Shown here one piece after another: positions 1 to 6,999 of a stretch of DNA of 16,279 nucleotides; the first letter of the stretch is position 1, and each line of letters opens with the position of its first letter. The notes beneath the pieces are model-generated. The model saw only the letters and a list, made by a program, of their open reading frames with translations, did not search any database and was not told where the DNA came from. Origin of the DNA: Methanolinea sp. UBA275 (GTDB taxonomy: Archaea; Halobacteriota; Methanomicrobia; Methanomicrobiales; Methanospirillaceae); NCBI GenBank assembly GCA_002506105.1, contig DAWU01000007.1:8972-25250 (forward strand). Direction: 5' to 3'. The position numbers and the translations under genes are program-made.

Positions 1-38
1 GGCCAGGAGGGGTGACGGTCTCAATCACCGCCCTGGCC
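1..38 (-). terminator. Imperfect hairpin downstream of mvhD, possible terminator
   Basis: The arms GGCCAGG (1-7) and CCTGGCC (32-38) are perfect reverse complements. A second inner pair, GGTGA (11-15) and TCACC (25-29), stacks inside them across a small 3-by-2 internal loop, leaving a 9-base terminal loop. On the minus strand the structure begins 16 bases after the mvhD stop codon, so it could end or stabilise the 3' end of the fwdG-mvhD transcript. The window edge cuts off whatever follows, so a T-tract cannot be confirmed. Confidence 0.4.
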
Positions 39-54
39 AATGCTGGTCCTTTAC

Positions 55-480
55 TTAATGCCCGAACTCTTTTAACGGGCTTGGGCCAAGACTGGTCACA
101 GTGTCAACCACGTCTTTTACAACCACTGCCCACTTGGCCCCCTCGGATGCAGACACAAAGGTCATTCGCAGCCGCTTGTCTTCGAGCCCCATGTTCTTTA
201 AGAGACTCTTCATTATAAACATCCGTTTCGCGGCTTTGTAATTACCCTCAAGGTAGTGACAGTCGCCGAAGTGGCAGCCAGAGACTAGCACCCCGTCAGC
301 CCCGTCAACGAAGGCCTTCATGATGAAGAGGGGGTCCACCCTCCCAGTGCACATGAGCCTGACAATACGGATGTCAGGGGGATACTGGGTACGGGCGCTC
401 CCTGCCAGGTCTGCACCTGCATACGAGCACCAGTTGCACACAATACCGAGGATCTGGGGTTTCCAATCCTTCTCTGCCAT
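55..480 (-). CDS. mvhD: MvhD-type hydrogenase/heterodisulfide reductase iron-sulfur subunit
   Basis: This 141-residue protein is the usual length for MvhD, the small [2Fe-2S] subunit that passes electrons to the FAD of HdrA from F420-non-reducing hydrogenase (MvhAG) or, in some methanogens, from formate dehydrogenase. Five cysteines typical of the family are visible: C15 and C18 (CNWC), C44 (MCTGR), and C69 and C74 (GCHFGDC). It is the last gene of the minus-strand hdr operon. Its ATG follows the hdrA TAA with no gap, and a full GGAGGTGA ribosome binding site lies inside the last codons of hdrA, so the two are probably translationally coupled. No mvhA or mvhG is present in the window, so the electron donor cannot be read from here. 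Identification is confident; the partner is inferred. Confidence 0.93.
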   Translation of the reverse strand: MAEKDWKPQILGIVCNWCSYAGADLAGSARTQYPPDIRIVRLMCTGRVDPLFIMKAFVDGADGVLVSGCHFGDCHYLEGNYKAAKRMFIMKSLLKNMGLEDKRLRMTFVSASEGAKWAVVVKDVVDTVTSLGPSPLKEFGH

Positions 481-2613
481 TTACTGCTCACCTCCAAGGA
501 GGAATGCATCTATCTGTGCGACAACTTGCGGGGTTGCAAAGTGCTGCATCCATATCGCACCACCAGGACAGAATCCTCCGCAGGTACCGCAACCCTTGCA
601 CTTGGCCTCGGTGACCTGCATGACTTTCCGTCCGTCCTTCTCTACGAGAGCGAGAGCCGAGTAGGGGCAGAGGTTGACACACATGCCGCATCCGGCACAT
701 TTCTCCTCGATACACTGGGCGAAATACGGTTCAAGTTCCACCTCTCCAATGTGGATGGGGATACTCGCAGCTGACGCAGCACCCTCTGCGGATGCCACAG
801 TGTCAGGGATATCCTTCGGACCCTGGCAGACACCAGCGAGGAAAACCCCCGCAGTGGTCGTCCCGCACGGGTTGAGTTTCGGGTGAGCTTCAAGGAGCCA
901 TCCGTCCATCGACTTGGATACGCCGAAGAGTTTTCTCGTCCTGTCGGTATCCTCTGATGGCTGAACTGCTGCTGCAAGGACCACCATGTCCACTTCGAGA
1001 CTTATCGGGCGGTTGAGGAGGGTATCCTCAGCGTTGATGACGAGGTTCTTGGTATCGGGGTTCTCAAGGATGTTGGCGACCCGTCCACGCATGAACTTTG
1101 CACCCTCATCCTGGATGCGGTAGTAGAATTCCTCGTACATCTTCCCGAACGAACGTATGTCCATGTAGAAGATATAGGGCTGGACACCAGGGATCTTCTC
1201 GATGATCTGGTGGGCGTGCTTCAGGGAATACATGCAGCAGAACCGGGAGCAGTATGGCATCCCGACACCAGTATTGTCACGGGACCCGGCGCAGAGCAGG
1301 AACGCCACCTTCTTCGGGGTCACTCCGTCGCTCGGGCGGACCAGGTGGCCTCCGGTGGGTCCGGACGCACAGATGAGGCGCTCGAATTCCAGGCTGTTGA
1401 CAACGTTCTCGTACTTGTTGTATCCCCATTCCTCCTTCTTCTCGATGGGGAACATGTCGTACCCAAGCGCCAGTACGGCGGTACCAACCTTGACCTTGAC
1501 AAGTTCATCCTTCATCTCGAGATCGATGGCCTTCTTATCGCCGCAGGCATCAACGCACAGGCCGCACTTGACGCAGCTGTCGAAGTCCACGGTGTAGATA
1601 AGCGGTACCACCTGGGGGTGGTAGATATAGATGGCTTTCCGGGGTTTCATCCCCATCTCGAAGGGGTTCGGCTTGATGACAGGGCAGACAACGTCACAGT
1701 CGCCGCACCCGTTGCAGCCGCCTCCCACGATGCCTTTTGCCTCTGCCTCTGCAGGCGTGAGCACTCCCCGGGCCTTCCGCCGGATGGTCACGTCGAAGTT
1801 GCCGATGTAACCCTCAACAGCATCGACTTCAGCATAGGTCATCAGCTCGATGTTTGCAGCCCTCCCTACGTCCACCATCTTCGGGGTGAGAATGCACTGC
1901 GAGCAGTCGAGGGTCGGGAACGTCTTGTCGAGTTGTGACATGCGCCCGCCGATGGTCGGGTTCTTCTCGATAAGGTAGGTCTTGATTCCTGCATTTGCAA
2001 GGTCGAGTGCGGCCTGCATCCCGGCGATTCCGGCGCCGACCACCATGGCGGCCTTCTCCACCGGCACGCTCTTCGGTATCAGATCCTGAAGGAGCGAAGC
2101 CTTTGCAACTGCAATGCGGATAGCATCCTGCGCTTTTGCGGTTGCACCCTCGCGGTCATGCATGTGCACCCAGGACCCCTGTTCACGGATATTAGCCATC
2201 TCAAAGCGGAATGGGTTCAGTCCGCCCATTTTGGTTGCCATCCTGAAGGTGGGTTCGTGAAGACGGGGGGAGCAGGCGGCCACGACTATGCCGGTGAGTT
2301 TGTGCTCCTTGATATCGGTCTCGATCTTCTTCTGGCCTGGTGTGGAGCACATGTACTGGTAATTGTCCACGTGGGCGACGTTCTTGAGAGTCTTGGCGTA
2401 CTCCTGTACTGCGGGGATATCTATAGAACCCGCAATGTTAGTACCACAGTGGCATATATATACGCCAACCCGGGCTTCTTTTGCCAGGGACTTCTCAGGG
2501 GATACTGCAGGGGCTGCTGCATGTGCAGGTGCCTTTGCAGTTGACTTTGCAGCCGCAGGTTTTTTGGTCTCTTTCTTTGCAGCAGGCTCTTTCTTGGTTC
2601 TCTTTTCAGCCAT
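481..2613 (-). CDS. hdrA: CoB-CoM heterodisulfide reductase subunit A (electron-bifurcating flavoprotein)
   Basis: HdrA binds the FAD that splits electron pairs, sending one electron to ferredoxin and the other through HdrC and HdrB to the CoM-S-S-CoB heterodisulfide. Visible parts are an N-terminal cluster domain with CHCG (54-57), C89 and C114; the FAD-binding GAGIAG (193-198); the LDCSQC segment (236-240); two ferredoxin motifs in the inserted domain (C300-C310 and C347-C357); and two C-terminal [4Fe-4S] motifs beginning at C639 and C672. The protein has 710 residues, longer than the roughly 650-670 usual for HdrA. The excess is a tail of about 47 residues rich in Lys, Ala and Pro before the conserved domain. 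The start is well supported: GGAGGT lies 7 bases upstream, and no start codon lies nearer the conserved domain. No in-frame TGA selenocysteine codon was seen. It sits between hdrB and mvhD in one operon. Confidence 0.96.
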   Translation of the reverse strand: MAEKRTKKEPAAKKETKKPAAAKSTAKAPAHAAAPAVSPEKSLAKEARVGVYICHCGTNIAGSIDIPAVQEYAKTLKNVAHVDNYQYMCSTPGQKKIETDIKEHKLTGIVVAACSPRLHEPTFRMATKMGGLNPFRFEMANIREQGSWVHMHDREGATAKAQDAIRIAVAKASLLQDLIPKSVPVEKAAMVVGAGIAGMQAALDLANAGIKTYLIEKNPTIGGRMSQLDKTFPTLDCSQCILTPKMVDVGRAANIELMTYAEVDAVEGYIGNFDVTIRRKARGVLTPAEAEAKGIVGGGCNGCGDCDVVCPVIKPNPFEMGMKPRKAIYIYHPQVVPLIYTVDFDSCVKCGLCVDACGDKKAIDLEMKDELVKVKVGTAVLALGYDMFPIEKKEEWGYNKYENVVNSLEFERLICASGPTGGHLVRPSDGVTPKKVAFLLCAGSRDNTGVGMPYCSRFCCMYSLKHAHQIIEKIPGVQPYIFYMDIRSFGKMYEEFYYRIQDEGAKFMRGRVANILENPDTKNLVINAEDTLLNRPISLEVDMVVLAAAVQPSEDTDRTRKLFGVSKSMDGWLLEAHPKLNPCGTTTAGVFLAGVCQGPKDIPDTVASAEGAASAASIPIHIGEVELEPYFAQCIEEKCAGCGMCVNLCPYSALALVEKDGRKVMQVTEAKCKGCGTCGGFCPGGAIWMQHFATPQVVAQIDAFLLGGEQ

Positions 2614-2627
2614 TATTCAGACCTCCA

Positions 2628-3518
2628 TCAAAGCACCTTTGCAAGGAACGGTTCGCAGCTGATACCATGGAGGTCCAGTGCGAGTTCCTGGGGAGTCATT
2701 CCCTGGGCAAGGCCCAGCAGTTCACAGTAGTGGAGAACCGGAAGGTTGTAACTCACGCCGAATTTCTCCTGGATCTCTATCTGGCCGCGGTCGAACTGGA
2801 GCTGGCAGAACGGACAGACCTCGGTAAGAGCGTCGACCTTGGCCTCCTTCAGGTTGATCAGTTTCTCGTTTGTGATATCGAGTGAATGGACCAGGTCGTA
2901 GCCACGGACACCGCCACCGGCACCGCAGCAGAGCATCTTGTTCCTGTATTCAACAGGTTCTGCTCCAAGGGCAGCCACCATCTCTTCCATCCAGACGGGG
3001 TGTTCGGTGGTGCCGAAGTGACGTTCCTTCCTTGGTTTCATCAGGTGGCAGCCATAGTGAACCGCAATCCGGGTTCCGGTGAGGGGAACTTTCACGCTGT
3101 CGCGTATCTTCTGAACGCCGACAATCTCGGGATCATAGAAGAGTTCCGCCAGGTGCCACACATCGATGGTTCCCTTGAACTCCATATCGATGCCTTTCAG
3201 CACCTCGTTTACACCATCGCGAAGCTCCTTGTTATGCTTGAGCTTGTGGTTCACTTCCCAGATCGACTTGTAGCAGCCATTGCAAATAAGTGCAATATCC
3301 TTTTTCATCTGTTCTGCAAGTACAAGGTTCCGGGCAGCCATTGCATACCATACATTCAGATCAATCGACCCGAAGGCACCGGGAGCAGGGCAGCAGCTTC
3401 CCCCTTCAAGGTCGAGGAGCTTGATGCCCAATTTCTCAGCAGTTTTGTATGATGCCGACTCAGCCCCGGGATATCTGTTCGGGGCGATACAGCCCAGGAA
3501 GAATGCATATTCACGCAT
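2628..3518 (-). CDS. hdrB: CoB-CoM heterodisulfide reductase subunit B (catalytic)
   Basis: HdrB carries the active site where CoM-S-S-CoB is cleaved to the free thiols coenzyme M and coenzyme B, on two non-cubane iron-sulfur clusters. The 296-residue length is typical. Both cysteine-rich CCG-type domains are complete: C10, C42-C43, C79 and C82 in the first, and C157, C197-C198, C235 and C238 in the second, including LCCGAGGG. A GGGAGGG ribosome binding site in the 3' end of hdrC precedes the ATG, with only 4 bases between the hdrC stop and this start. It ends 14 bases before hdrA. The protein is cytoplasmic with no membrane segment, which fits the soluble HdrABC type rather than the membrane-bound HdrDE type. 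Confidence 0.96.
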   Translation of the reverse strand: MREYAFFLGCIAPNRYPGAESASYKTAEKLGIKLLDLEGGSCCPAPGAFGSIDLNVWYAMAARNLVLAEQMKKDIALICNGCYKSIWEVNHKLKHNKELRDGVNEVLKGIDMEFKGTIDVWHLAELFYDPEIVGVQKIRDSVKVPLTGTRIAVHYGCHLMKPRKERHFGTTEHPVWMEEMVAALGAEPVEYRNKMLCCGAGGGVRGYDLVHSLDITNEKLINLKEAKVDALTEVCPFCQLQFDRGQIEIQEKFGVSYNLPVLHYCELLGLAQGMTPQELALDLHGISCEPFLAKVL

Positions 3519-3522
3519 GGTT

Positions 3523-4104
3523 TCATCCCTCCCTTTCTTTTACTATACGGTCGGCGTTCTTTTTCAACTCAAAATAATCCAGGATATACTGGATTCCCTT
3601 GATGTATTGGGGATGCCGGTGCGTGGTCGGCGGATCAGGGTGCATACCGAGTTTCTTCCGGGCAGCCCTGTTCACGTCATTATTGGGGACACCATGGCCG
3701 GTGGTGTAAATGGCCTGCACGGTCTTTAAGAAATTGACCGGGATGATGTCCCTCTTGAACGCGAGGTTCCGCATCGCCATGATGACGTCAGTCGGAGCAA
3801 TGTCCCTCGGGCAGCGATCGGTGCAGCTGTAGCAGGTGGTGCACAGCCAAAGGTCCGGGTCGGTCAGAGCCTCATCCTCGAGACCGAGGAGAGACCTCCT
3901 GACAAACTTCCGGATGCGGTAGGAACTGCGTGGTGCGGAGGGGCAGGACGCAGTGCAGGTCCCGCACTGGAAGCACATGTGCGGGATGGTCATTGAGATC
4001 TTCTCTACGGTCTTGGTAAACTCTGGATGGCGCTCATCTTCGTAGAGACGGGTGTCAGCGAGTTTTTTCTCGAGTGCTTCAGGGTATCCTTTCGTTCTGG
4101 CCAT
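3523..4104 (-). CDS. hdrC: CoB-CoM heterodisulfide reductase subunit C
   Basis: HdrC is the small ferredoxin-like subunit that carries electrons from HdrA to the active-site subunit HdrB. The 193-residue sequence has two classical [4Fe-4S] motifs, C44-C47-C50-C54 (CFQCGTCTASCP) and C88-C91-C94-C98 (CTTCYSCTDRCP), followed by a mostly helical C-terminal half. The family length is about 185-195 residues, so it looks complete. It starts 9 bases after the polyferredoxin stop codon; GAGGG, which overlaps that stop, is the probable ribosome binding site. Gene order hdrC-hdrB-hdrA fits a single transcript for the enzyme. Confidence 0.95.
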   Translation of the reverse strand: MARTKGYPEALEKKLADTRLYEDERHPEFTKTVEKISMTIPHMCFQCGTCTASCPSAPRSSYRIRKFVRRSLLGLEDEALTDPDLWLCTTCYSCTDRCPRDIAPTDVIMAMRNLAFKRDIIPVNFLKTVQAIYTTGHGVPNNDVNRAARKKLGMHPDPPTTHRHPQYIKGIQYILDYFELKKNADRIVKEREG

Positions 4105-4113
4105 GTATGTCCC

Positions 4114-5277
4114 TCACGCCTTCTCCATCATCTTGAGCTGTACGCTCCCGGCGGTATCCTCTTTTACTTTGGAGGTTCTTGGGGTGCACAATTTTTCCTT
4201 GATCTTATTGAAGAGGTCGGTCTCCTTGCCCTTCATACGGATGCCGGTCCGGTGCAGCCGGATGATGTCCTCACCGGGGCAGGCATTCACGCAGGCACCG
4301 CAGAGGATGCAGTAATCCTTGTTGACGGCAATGGTCGCCTCGATCTTCCCTTTCATATCACTTGCCTTCTGGGGGGTTGGCAGGTAGATGGCATTTGCCG
4401 GGCACACCTCGACACAGGTGGAGCATCCACCGGGGCACTTCTCGGGGAAGAATTCGATGTCTCCCTCAAAGAGTTTCTCGACGGTGATAGCCTCGTCCGG
4501 ACAGTTCCGGGAGCACCAGGTACAGGTGCAGCACATCTTCTGGTCGATATCGACCGCGCCGGGGAGTTTCTTGCCTTCGATGACCTCTCTCTCGACGGTG
4601 ATACATTCTTCAGGACAGAGTTCTACGCACACCTTGCAGGCATCGCAGCGTGTCTCGTCCCAGACGACCTCTCCTTCGACCTTCCCCGCTTCAGCAGAAA
4701 ATGCCTTGTGCTTGACGGTGATGGCCGGGCAGACCGCCCCGCAGATACCGCAGAGCGAGCACTTCTCATCGTCAACCTTAAATGTGGTCTTGCTCCTCAG
4801 AGCTTCCTGACGCTCCTTTGCGCCTTCCTTCGCACCCTCATACTCAGGGACGTCCCTGACGATGGCCTCGCGGGGGCATACCTCTTCACAGATCGTGCAA
4901 CGGGTACACTTCTCATCGTCGATGTCGGCTACCATATCGTATTGCGGGAATCCTTCCTTTTCGATAATGGGAAGTCGTTCTTCTCCGTCAATCTTCAGGG
5001 TCAGGGCATTGAACGGGCACATAATCACGCAGACGCCGCAATATGAGCACTTGGTCTCATCAATATCGATGGGCGCTGCATAGCCGACTGCTCCACGCCG
5101 TGTTGCACCAACAAGGCCGATCACGATTGCCTCCTCGGGGCAGGCTTCGACGCAGATGCCACACCCGGTGCATACTTCTGAGTTGAGCACCAGGTTGTTT
5201 ACCTGCTGGAGAAGTCTTTGCTCGCAGATGACGTTCATGCCATCCCGTGTCTTCTTAAATTTTGGAAACAGTGTCAT
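4114..5277 (-). CDS. fwdF: Polyferredoxin with eight [4Fe-4S] motifs, FwdF/FmdF-like
   Basis: Eight cluster motifs can be counted, starting near residues 36, 77, 124, 173, 211, 249, 281 and 323. Eight clusters in one chain is the known layout of FwdF, the polyferredoxin arm of formylmethanofuran dehydrogenase that feeds electrons to CO2 reduction. MvhB polyferredoxins usually carry twelve, so FwdF is preferred. Motif 7 (CPGGCSTCVEVCP) has one extra residue between its first two cysteines, and motif 6 has an additional cysteine. The ATG at 5277 has GAGG six bases upstream. A GTG at 5289 with AGGAG upstream would add four residues and is nearly as good. The gene lies between the fwdG-like ferredoxin and hdrC, which suggests it bridges the Fwd and Hdr modules. 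A long antisense reading frame covers part of it but is a shadow of the repeated cysteine codons. Confidence 0.75.
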   Translation of the reverse strand: MTLFPKFKKTRDGMNVICEQRLLQQVNNLVLNSEVCTGCGICVEACPEEAIVIGLVGATRRGAVGYAAPIDIDETKCSYCGVCVIMCPFNALTLKIDGEERLPIIEKEGFPQYDMVADIDDEKCTRCTICEEVCPREAIVRDVPEYEGAKEGAKERQEALRSKTTFKVDDEKCSLCGICGAVCPAITVKHKAFSAEAGKVEGEVVWDETRCDACKVCVELCPEECITVEREVIEGKKLPGAVDIDQKMCCTCTWCSRNCPDEAITVEKLFEGDIEFFPEKCPGGCSTCVEVCPANAIYLPTPQKASDMKGKIEATIAVNKDYCILCGACVNACPGEDIIRLHRTGIRMKGKETDLFNKIKEKLCTPRTSKVKEDTAGSVQLKMMEKA

Positions 5278-5310
5278 GGGTATCCTCACTATTCTCCTGT
5301 AGTCACACGT

Positions 5311-5574
5311 TCATACCTTTGCCTCTGAGGGTACTGCTCCACGACCTGCCAGCCGAATCACATCGTACGGGCAGGCTTCGACGCACACTCCACATCCGGC
5401 GCACAATTCTGACTTAAAATCGAGAATCATGGCTTTTCCGTGCTTCACCTTGTAGATCTTCTCGTTCGTTGCGGGATCTATGGTGAAGAGTTCGAGCGCA
5501 TCGACAGGGCATGCCACCACACAGTTGTTGCAACCGGTACAACGGTCCATGTTCACGTGTAATGCAAATGCCAT
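5311..5574 (-). CDS. fwdG: Small 2[4Fe-4S] ferredoxin, FwdG/FmdG-like
   Basis: This 87-residue protein has two complete cluster motifs, C12-C15-C18-C22 and C58-C61-C64-C68, separated by a 35-residue insert instead of the short spacer of simple clostridial ferredoxins. Size and its position directly before the FwdF-like polyferredoxin match FwdG, the small electron-transfer subunit of tungsten or molybdenum formylmethanofuran dehydrogenase. It is the first gene of the minus-strand operon and lies next to the divergent control region. The ribosome binding site is weak (GGTG about 12 bases upstream). A later ATG at residue 9 would remove only the N-terminal strand. Another role as a general ferredoxin cannot be excluded from sequence alone. 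Confidence 0.7.
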   Translation of the reverse strand: MAFALHVNMDRCTGCNNCVVACPVDALELFTIDPATNEKIYKVKHGKAMILDFKSELCAGCGVCVEACPYDVIRLAGRGAVPSEAKV

Positions 5575-5598
5575 TGGTTTTCACGCACCAGTTTTCAA

Positions 5599-5614
5599 TC
5601 GATTCAAAAATCGA
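5599..5614. repeat. Perfect dyad TCGATT-CAAA-AATCGA in the fwdG leader
   Basis: Six-base arms with a 4-base spacer lie 25 bases upstream of the fwdG start codon. On the minus strand this falls between the probable transcription start and the ATG, so it could be a repressor operator or a small leader hairpin. No regulator is encoded next to it. Confidence 0.4.
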
Positions 5615-5634
5615 CTAAAAAACAATAGTTAATG

Positions 5635-5648
5635 TGTATACATAAACC
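5635..5648 (-). promoter_or_regulatory. Candidate TATA element for the fwdG-fwdF-hdrCBA-mvhD operon
   Basis: Read on the minus strand, the sequence GGTTTATGTATACA resembles an archaeal TATA box. Transcription starting about 25 bases further on would give a leader of roughly 40 bases before fwdG. An alternative TTTATATTA element lies at about 5694-5703 and would give a longer leader. The choice is inferred from spacing only. Confidence 0.35.
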
Positions 5649-5767
5649 TGTCTGATTTTCATCGAGAACAGGCTGAAATCGGCTCAATTTTGTTAATATA
5701 AAATAATTAATAATTCTTTTTTTTAACGCCTTCCAATCAAAAAAGCCCGTAAAATGCTGCGTTTTGG

Positions 5768-5787
5768 CATCGAAAAACATCGAAAAA
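5768..5787 (+). repeat. Tandem repeat (CATCGAAAAA)x2 upstream of the ftr TATA box
   Basis: The decamer CATCGAAAAA occurs twice with no gap. The period of 10 bp places both copies on the same face of the helix. The array ends about 14 bases before the TATA-like element, where archaeal activators or the TFB recognition element act. A related CATCGAGAA lies at 5660-5668. Confidence 0.5.
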
Positions 5788-5800
5788 GTCAAATAAAAAT

Positions 5801-5809
5801 GTTTATATC
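5801..5809 (+). promoter_or_regulatory. Candidate TATA box for ftr
   Basis: GTTTATATC, preceded by an A-rich stretch, is the best TATA-like match on the plus strand upstream of ftr. Initiation would be expected around 5828-5832, giving a leader near 175 bases. A weaker AAATTTAGAAA element near 5946 would give a short leader instead. Confidence 0.4.
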
Positions 5810-5813
5810 TGTA

Positions 5814-5828
5814 GTTACTATGAGTAAC
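5814..5828. promoter_or_regulatory. Perfect dyad GTTACT-ATG-AGTAAC, possible operator
   Basis: Six-base perfect arms around a 3-base centre lie immediately downstream of the candidate ftr TATA box, covering the expected initiation site. This is a classic location for an archaeal repressor. The cognate protein is unknown. Confidence 0.45.
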
Positions 5829-6006
5829 GGAAATCTTTATCTATTCCCGATTCAGCGCCTGCACACCTTCATACCCGATTCTGGAAGGAGTGGCGGAAAT
5901 TTTTTCCTGGTAACAATTCCGGAGCAACACTCTGATCCTGCAGGCAAATTTAGAAAATTTCTTCTGCCATCATCATGGTACACACTTCTCAAAAGAGGAT
6001 ACACAC

Positions 6007-6891
6007 ATGGAATTGAACGGGGTTACCATCGACAACACCTACGCCGAGGCGTTCCCAACCTGGATCGCCCGCATCATCATCACCGCAGTGACATGGGAAT
6101 GGGCGTATAAGGCCGCGACAGAAGCAACCGGTTTTGCCACATCGGCTATCGGCTGCCCATGCGAAGCCGGAATTGAAAAAAGGCTCACAATCAATGAGAC
6201 GCCAGACGGGAGGCCTGGATATTCTATTCTCATATGTGCCCCCAAGAAGAAGCTCAAAGAGCAGGTTGTGGAGAGGCTGGCGGAATGTGTACTGACAGCA
6301 CCCACCACGGCCGTGTTCAATGGTCTTCCAACCGCTGAAGAGAAGATCCCGGTCAAGCTTCACTTCTTTGGTGACGGGTATGAATACCAGAAAGAGGTTG
6401 GCGGCCGCAAATGCTGGGTCATACCTATCATGGAAGGAGAATATGTGGGTGAGGAGGAATTCGGGATAGTGAAGGGGGTCGCGGGAGGCAACTTCTTCGT
6501 CATGGGTGAGAACCAGATGGCCGCGCTGATGGGTGCAAAGGCTGCTTCGAACGCCATTGCAGATGTTGATGGCGTGATCACCAGTTTCCCCGGTGGCGTG
6601 GTTGCGAGCGGGTCAAAGGTGGGATCAAACAAATACAAGTTCATGGTTGCCAGCACCAATGAGAAGTACTGTCCCACGCTCCGGGAGAAAGTCCCTGACA
6701 CCAACGTTCCTGCCGGGGTAACAGCAGTGTACGAGATCGTCATTGACGGGCTTGACGAAAAGGCAGTCGCTGAAGCGATGGCGCGGGGAATCAAGGCGGC
6801 CGTCAAGGTCCCTGGAGTGAAGTTTATCAGTGCCGGGAACTTCGGCGGCAACCTGGGACCCTTCAAGATTGATCTCCACAAGATTCTCTGA
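6007..6891 (+). CDS. ftr: Formylmethanofuran:tetrahydromethanopterin formyltransferase
   Basis: Ftr moves the formyl group from formylmethanofuran to N5 of tetrahydromethanopterin, the second step of CO2 reduction to methane in the cytoplasm. The 294 residues match the family from end to end (about 296 residues). Recognisable blocks are the N-terminal MELNGVTIDNTYAEAF, ATGFATSAIGCPCEAGI near 40, the ETPDGRPG turn near 64, FPGGVVASGSKVGS near 197, and the C-terminal SAGNFGGNLGPFKIDLH. The start is fixed by GAGGA seven bases upstream and by the match to the family N-terminus. It is transcribed away from the fwdG-hdr operon, which supplies low-potential electrons to the preceding step, and is followed by an oligo-T terminator. 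It appears to be a single-gene transcript. Confidence 0.97.
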   Translation: MELNGVTIDNTYAEAFPTWIARIIITAVTWEWAYKAATEATGFATSAIGCPCEAGIEKRLTINETPDGRPGYSILICAPKKKLKEQVVERLAECVLTAPTTAVFNGLPTAEEKIPVKLHFFGDGYEYQKEVGGRKCWVIPIMEGEYVGEEEFGIVKGVAGGNFFVMGENQMAALMGAKAASNAIADVDGVITSFPGGVVASGSKVGSNKYKFMVASTNEKYCPTLREKVPDTNVPAGVTAVYEIVIDGLDEKAVAEAMARGIKAAVKVPGVKFISAGNFGGNLGPFKIDLHKIL

Positions 6892-6897
6892 TCCCTC

Positions 6898-6906
6898 TTT
6901 TTTTTT
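6898..6906 (+). terminator. Oligo-T terminator after ftr
   Basis: Nine consecutive T residues begin 6 bases after the ftr stop codon. Archaeal RNA polymerase commonly terminates on such runs without needing a hairpin, and none is evident here. Confidence 0.65.
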
Positions 6907-6933
6907 AGTCCGCCCTGTGCTCGGATCGATTTG

Positions 6934-6942
6934 TATAAATAT
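6934..6942 (+). promoter_or_regulatory. Probable TATA box of the coenzyme B operon
   Basis: TATAAATAT in an AT-rich setting is the strongest TATA match between ftr and the next plus-strand gene. Initiation would fall near 6962-6968, leaving about 195 bases of leader before the gene at 7161. A palindromic TCTTTTAAAAGA at 7053-7064 could serve as a second, closer TATA element. Confidence 0.5.
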
Positions 6943-6999
6943 TTGTTACCGGATAATTTGTTCACGAAATTTTCGGCAACAAAATCAATGGGAATAATT

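Larger units (their letters stand above)
5575..6006. other. Divergent intergenic control region between fwdG and ftr
   Basis: This 432-base AT-rich stretch holds no convincing gene. Short frames on both strands lack ribosome binding sites and recognisable sequence. It contains TATA-like elements facing each way, a tandem 10-bp repeat, several perfect dyads, and a T8 run at 5717-5724. If the ftr TATA box near 5803 is used, the ftr leader would be roughly 175 bases long. It is the natural place for joint control of the electron-transfer operon and the formyltransferase gene. Confidence 0.75.

Noticed and set aside
1..28. Start of a further minus-strand gene (GTG at 28 to 26) after mvhD
   Set aside because: Only nine codons would be inside the window, no good ribosome binding site precedes it, and the GTG lies inside the hairpin at 1-38.
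1210..1938. Plus-strand open frame of 242 codons antisense to hdrA
   Set aside because: It lies wholly inside hdrA, whose conserved domains fill the opposite strand, and shows no family features.
4027..5046. Long plus-strand open frame of 339 codons antisense to the polyferredoxin gene
   Set aside because: Its frame mirrors the repeated cysteine-motif codons of the minus-strand gene, it has no recognisable domain, and no ribosome binding site or promoter fits it.
5754..6110. Plus-strand frame of 118 codons running from the divergent region into ftr
   Set aside because: It overlaps the well-fixed ftr start in another frame, begins before the candidate promoter, and has no ribosome binding site or recognisable sequence.
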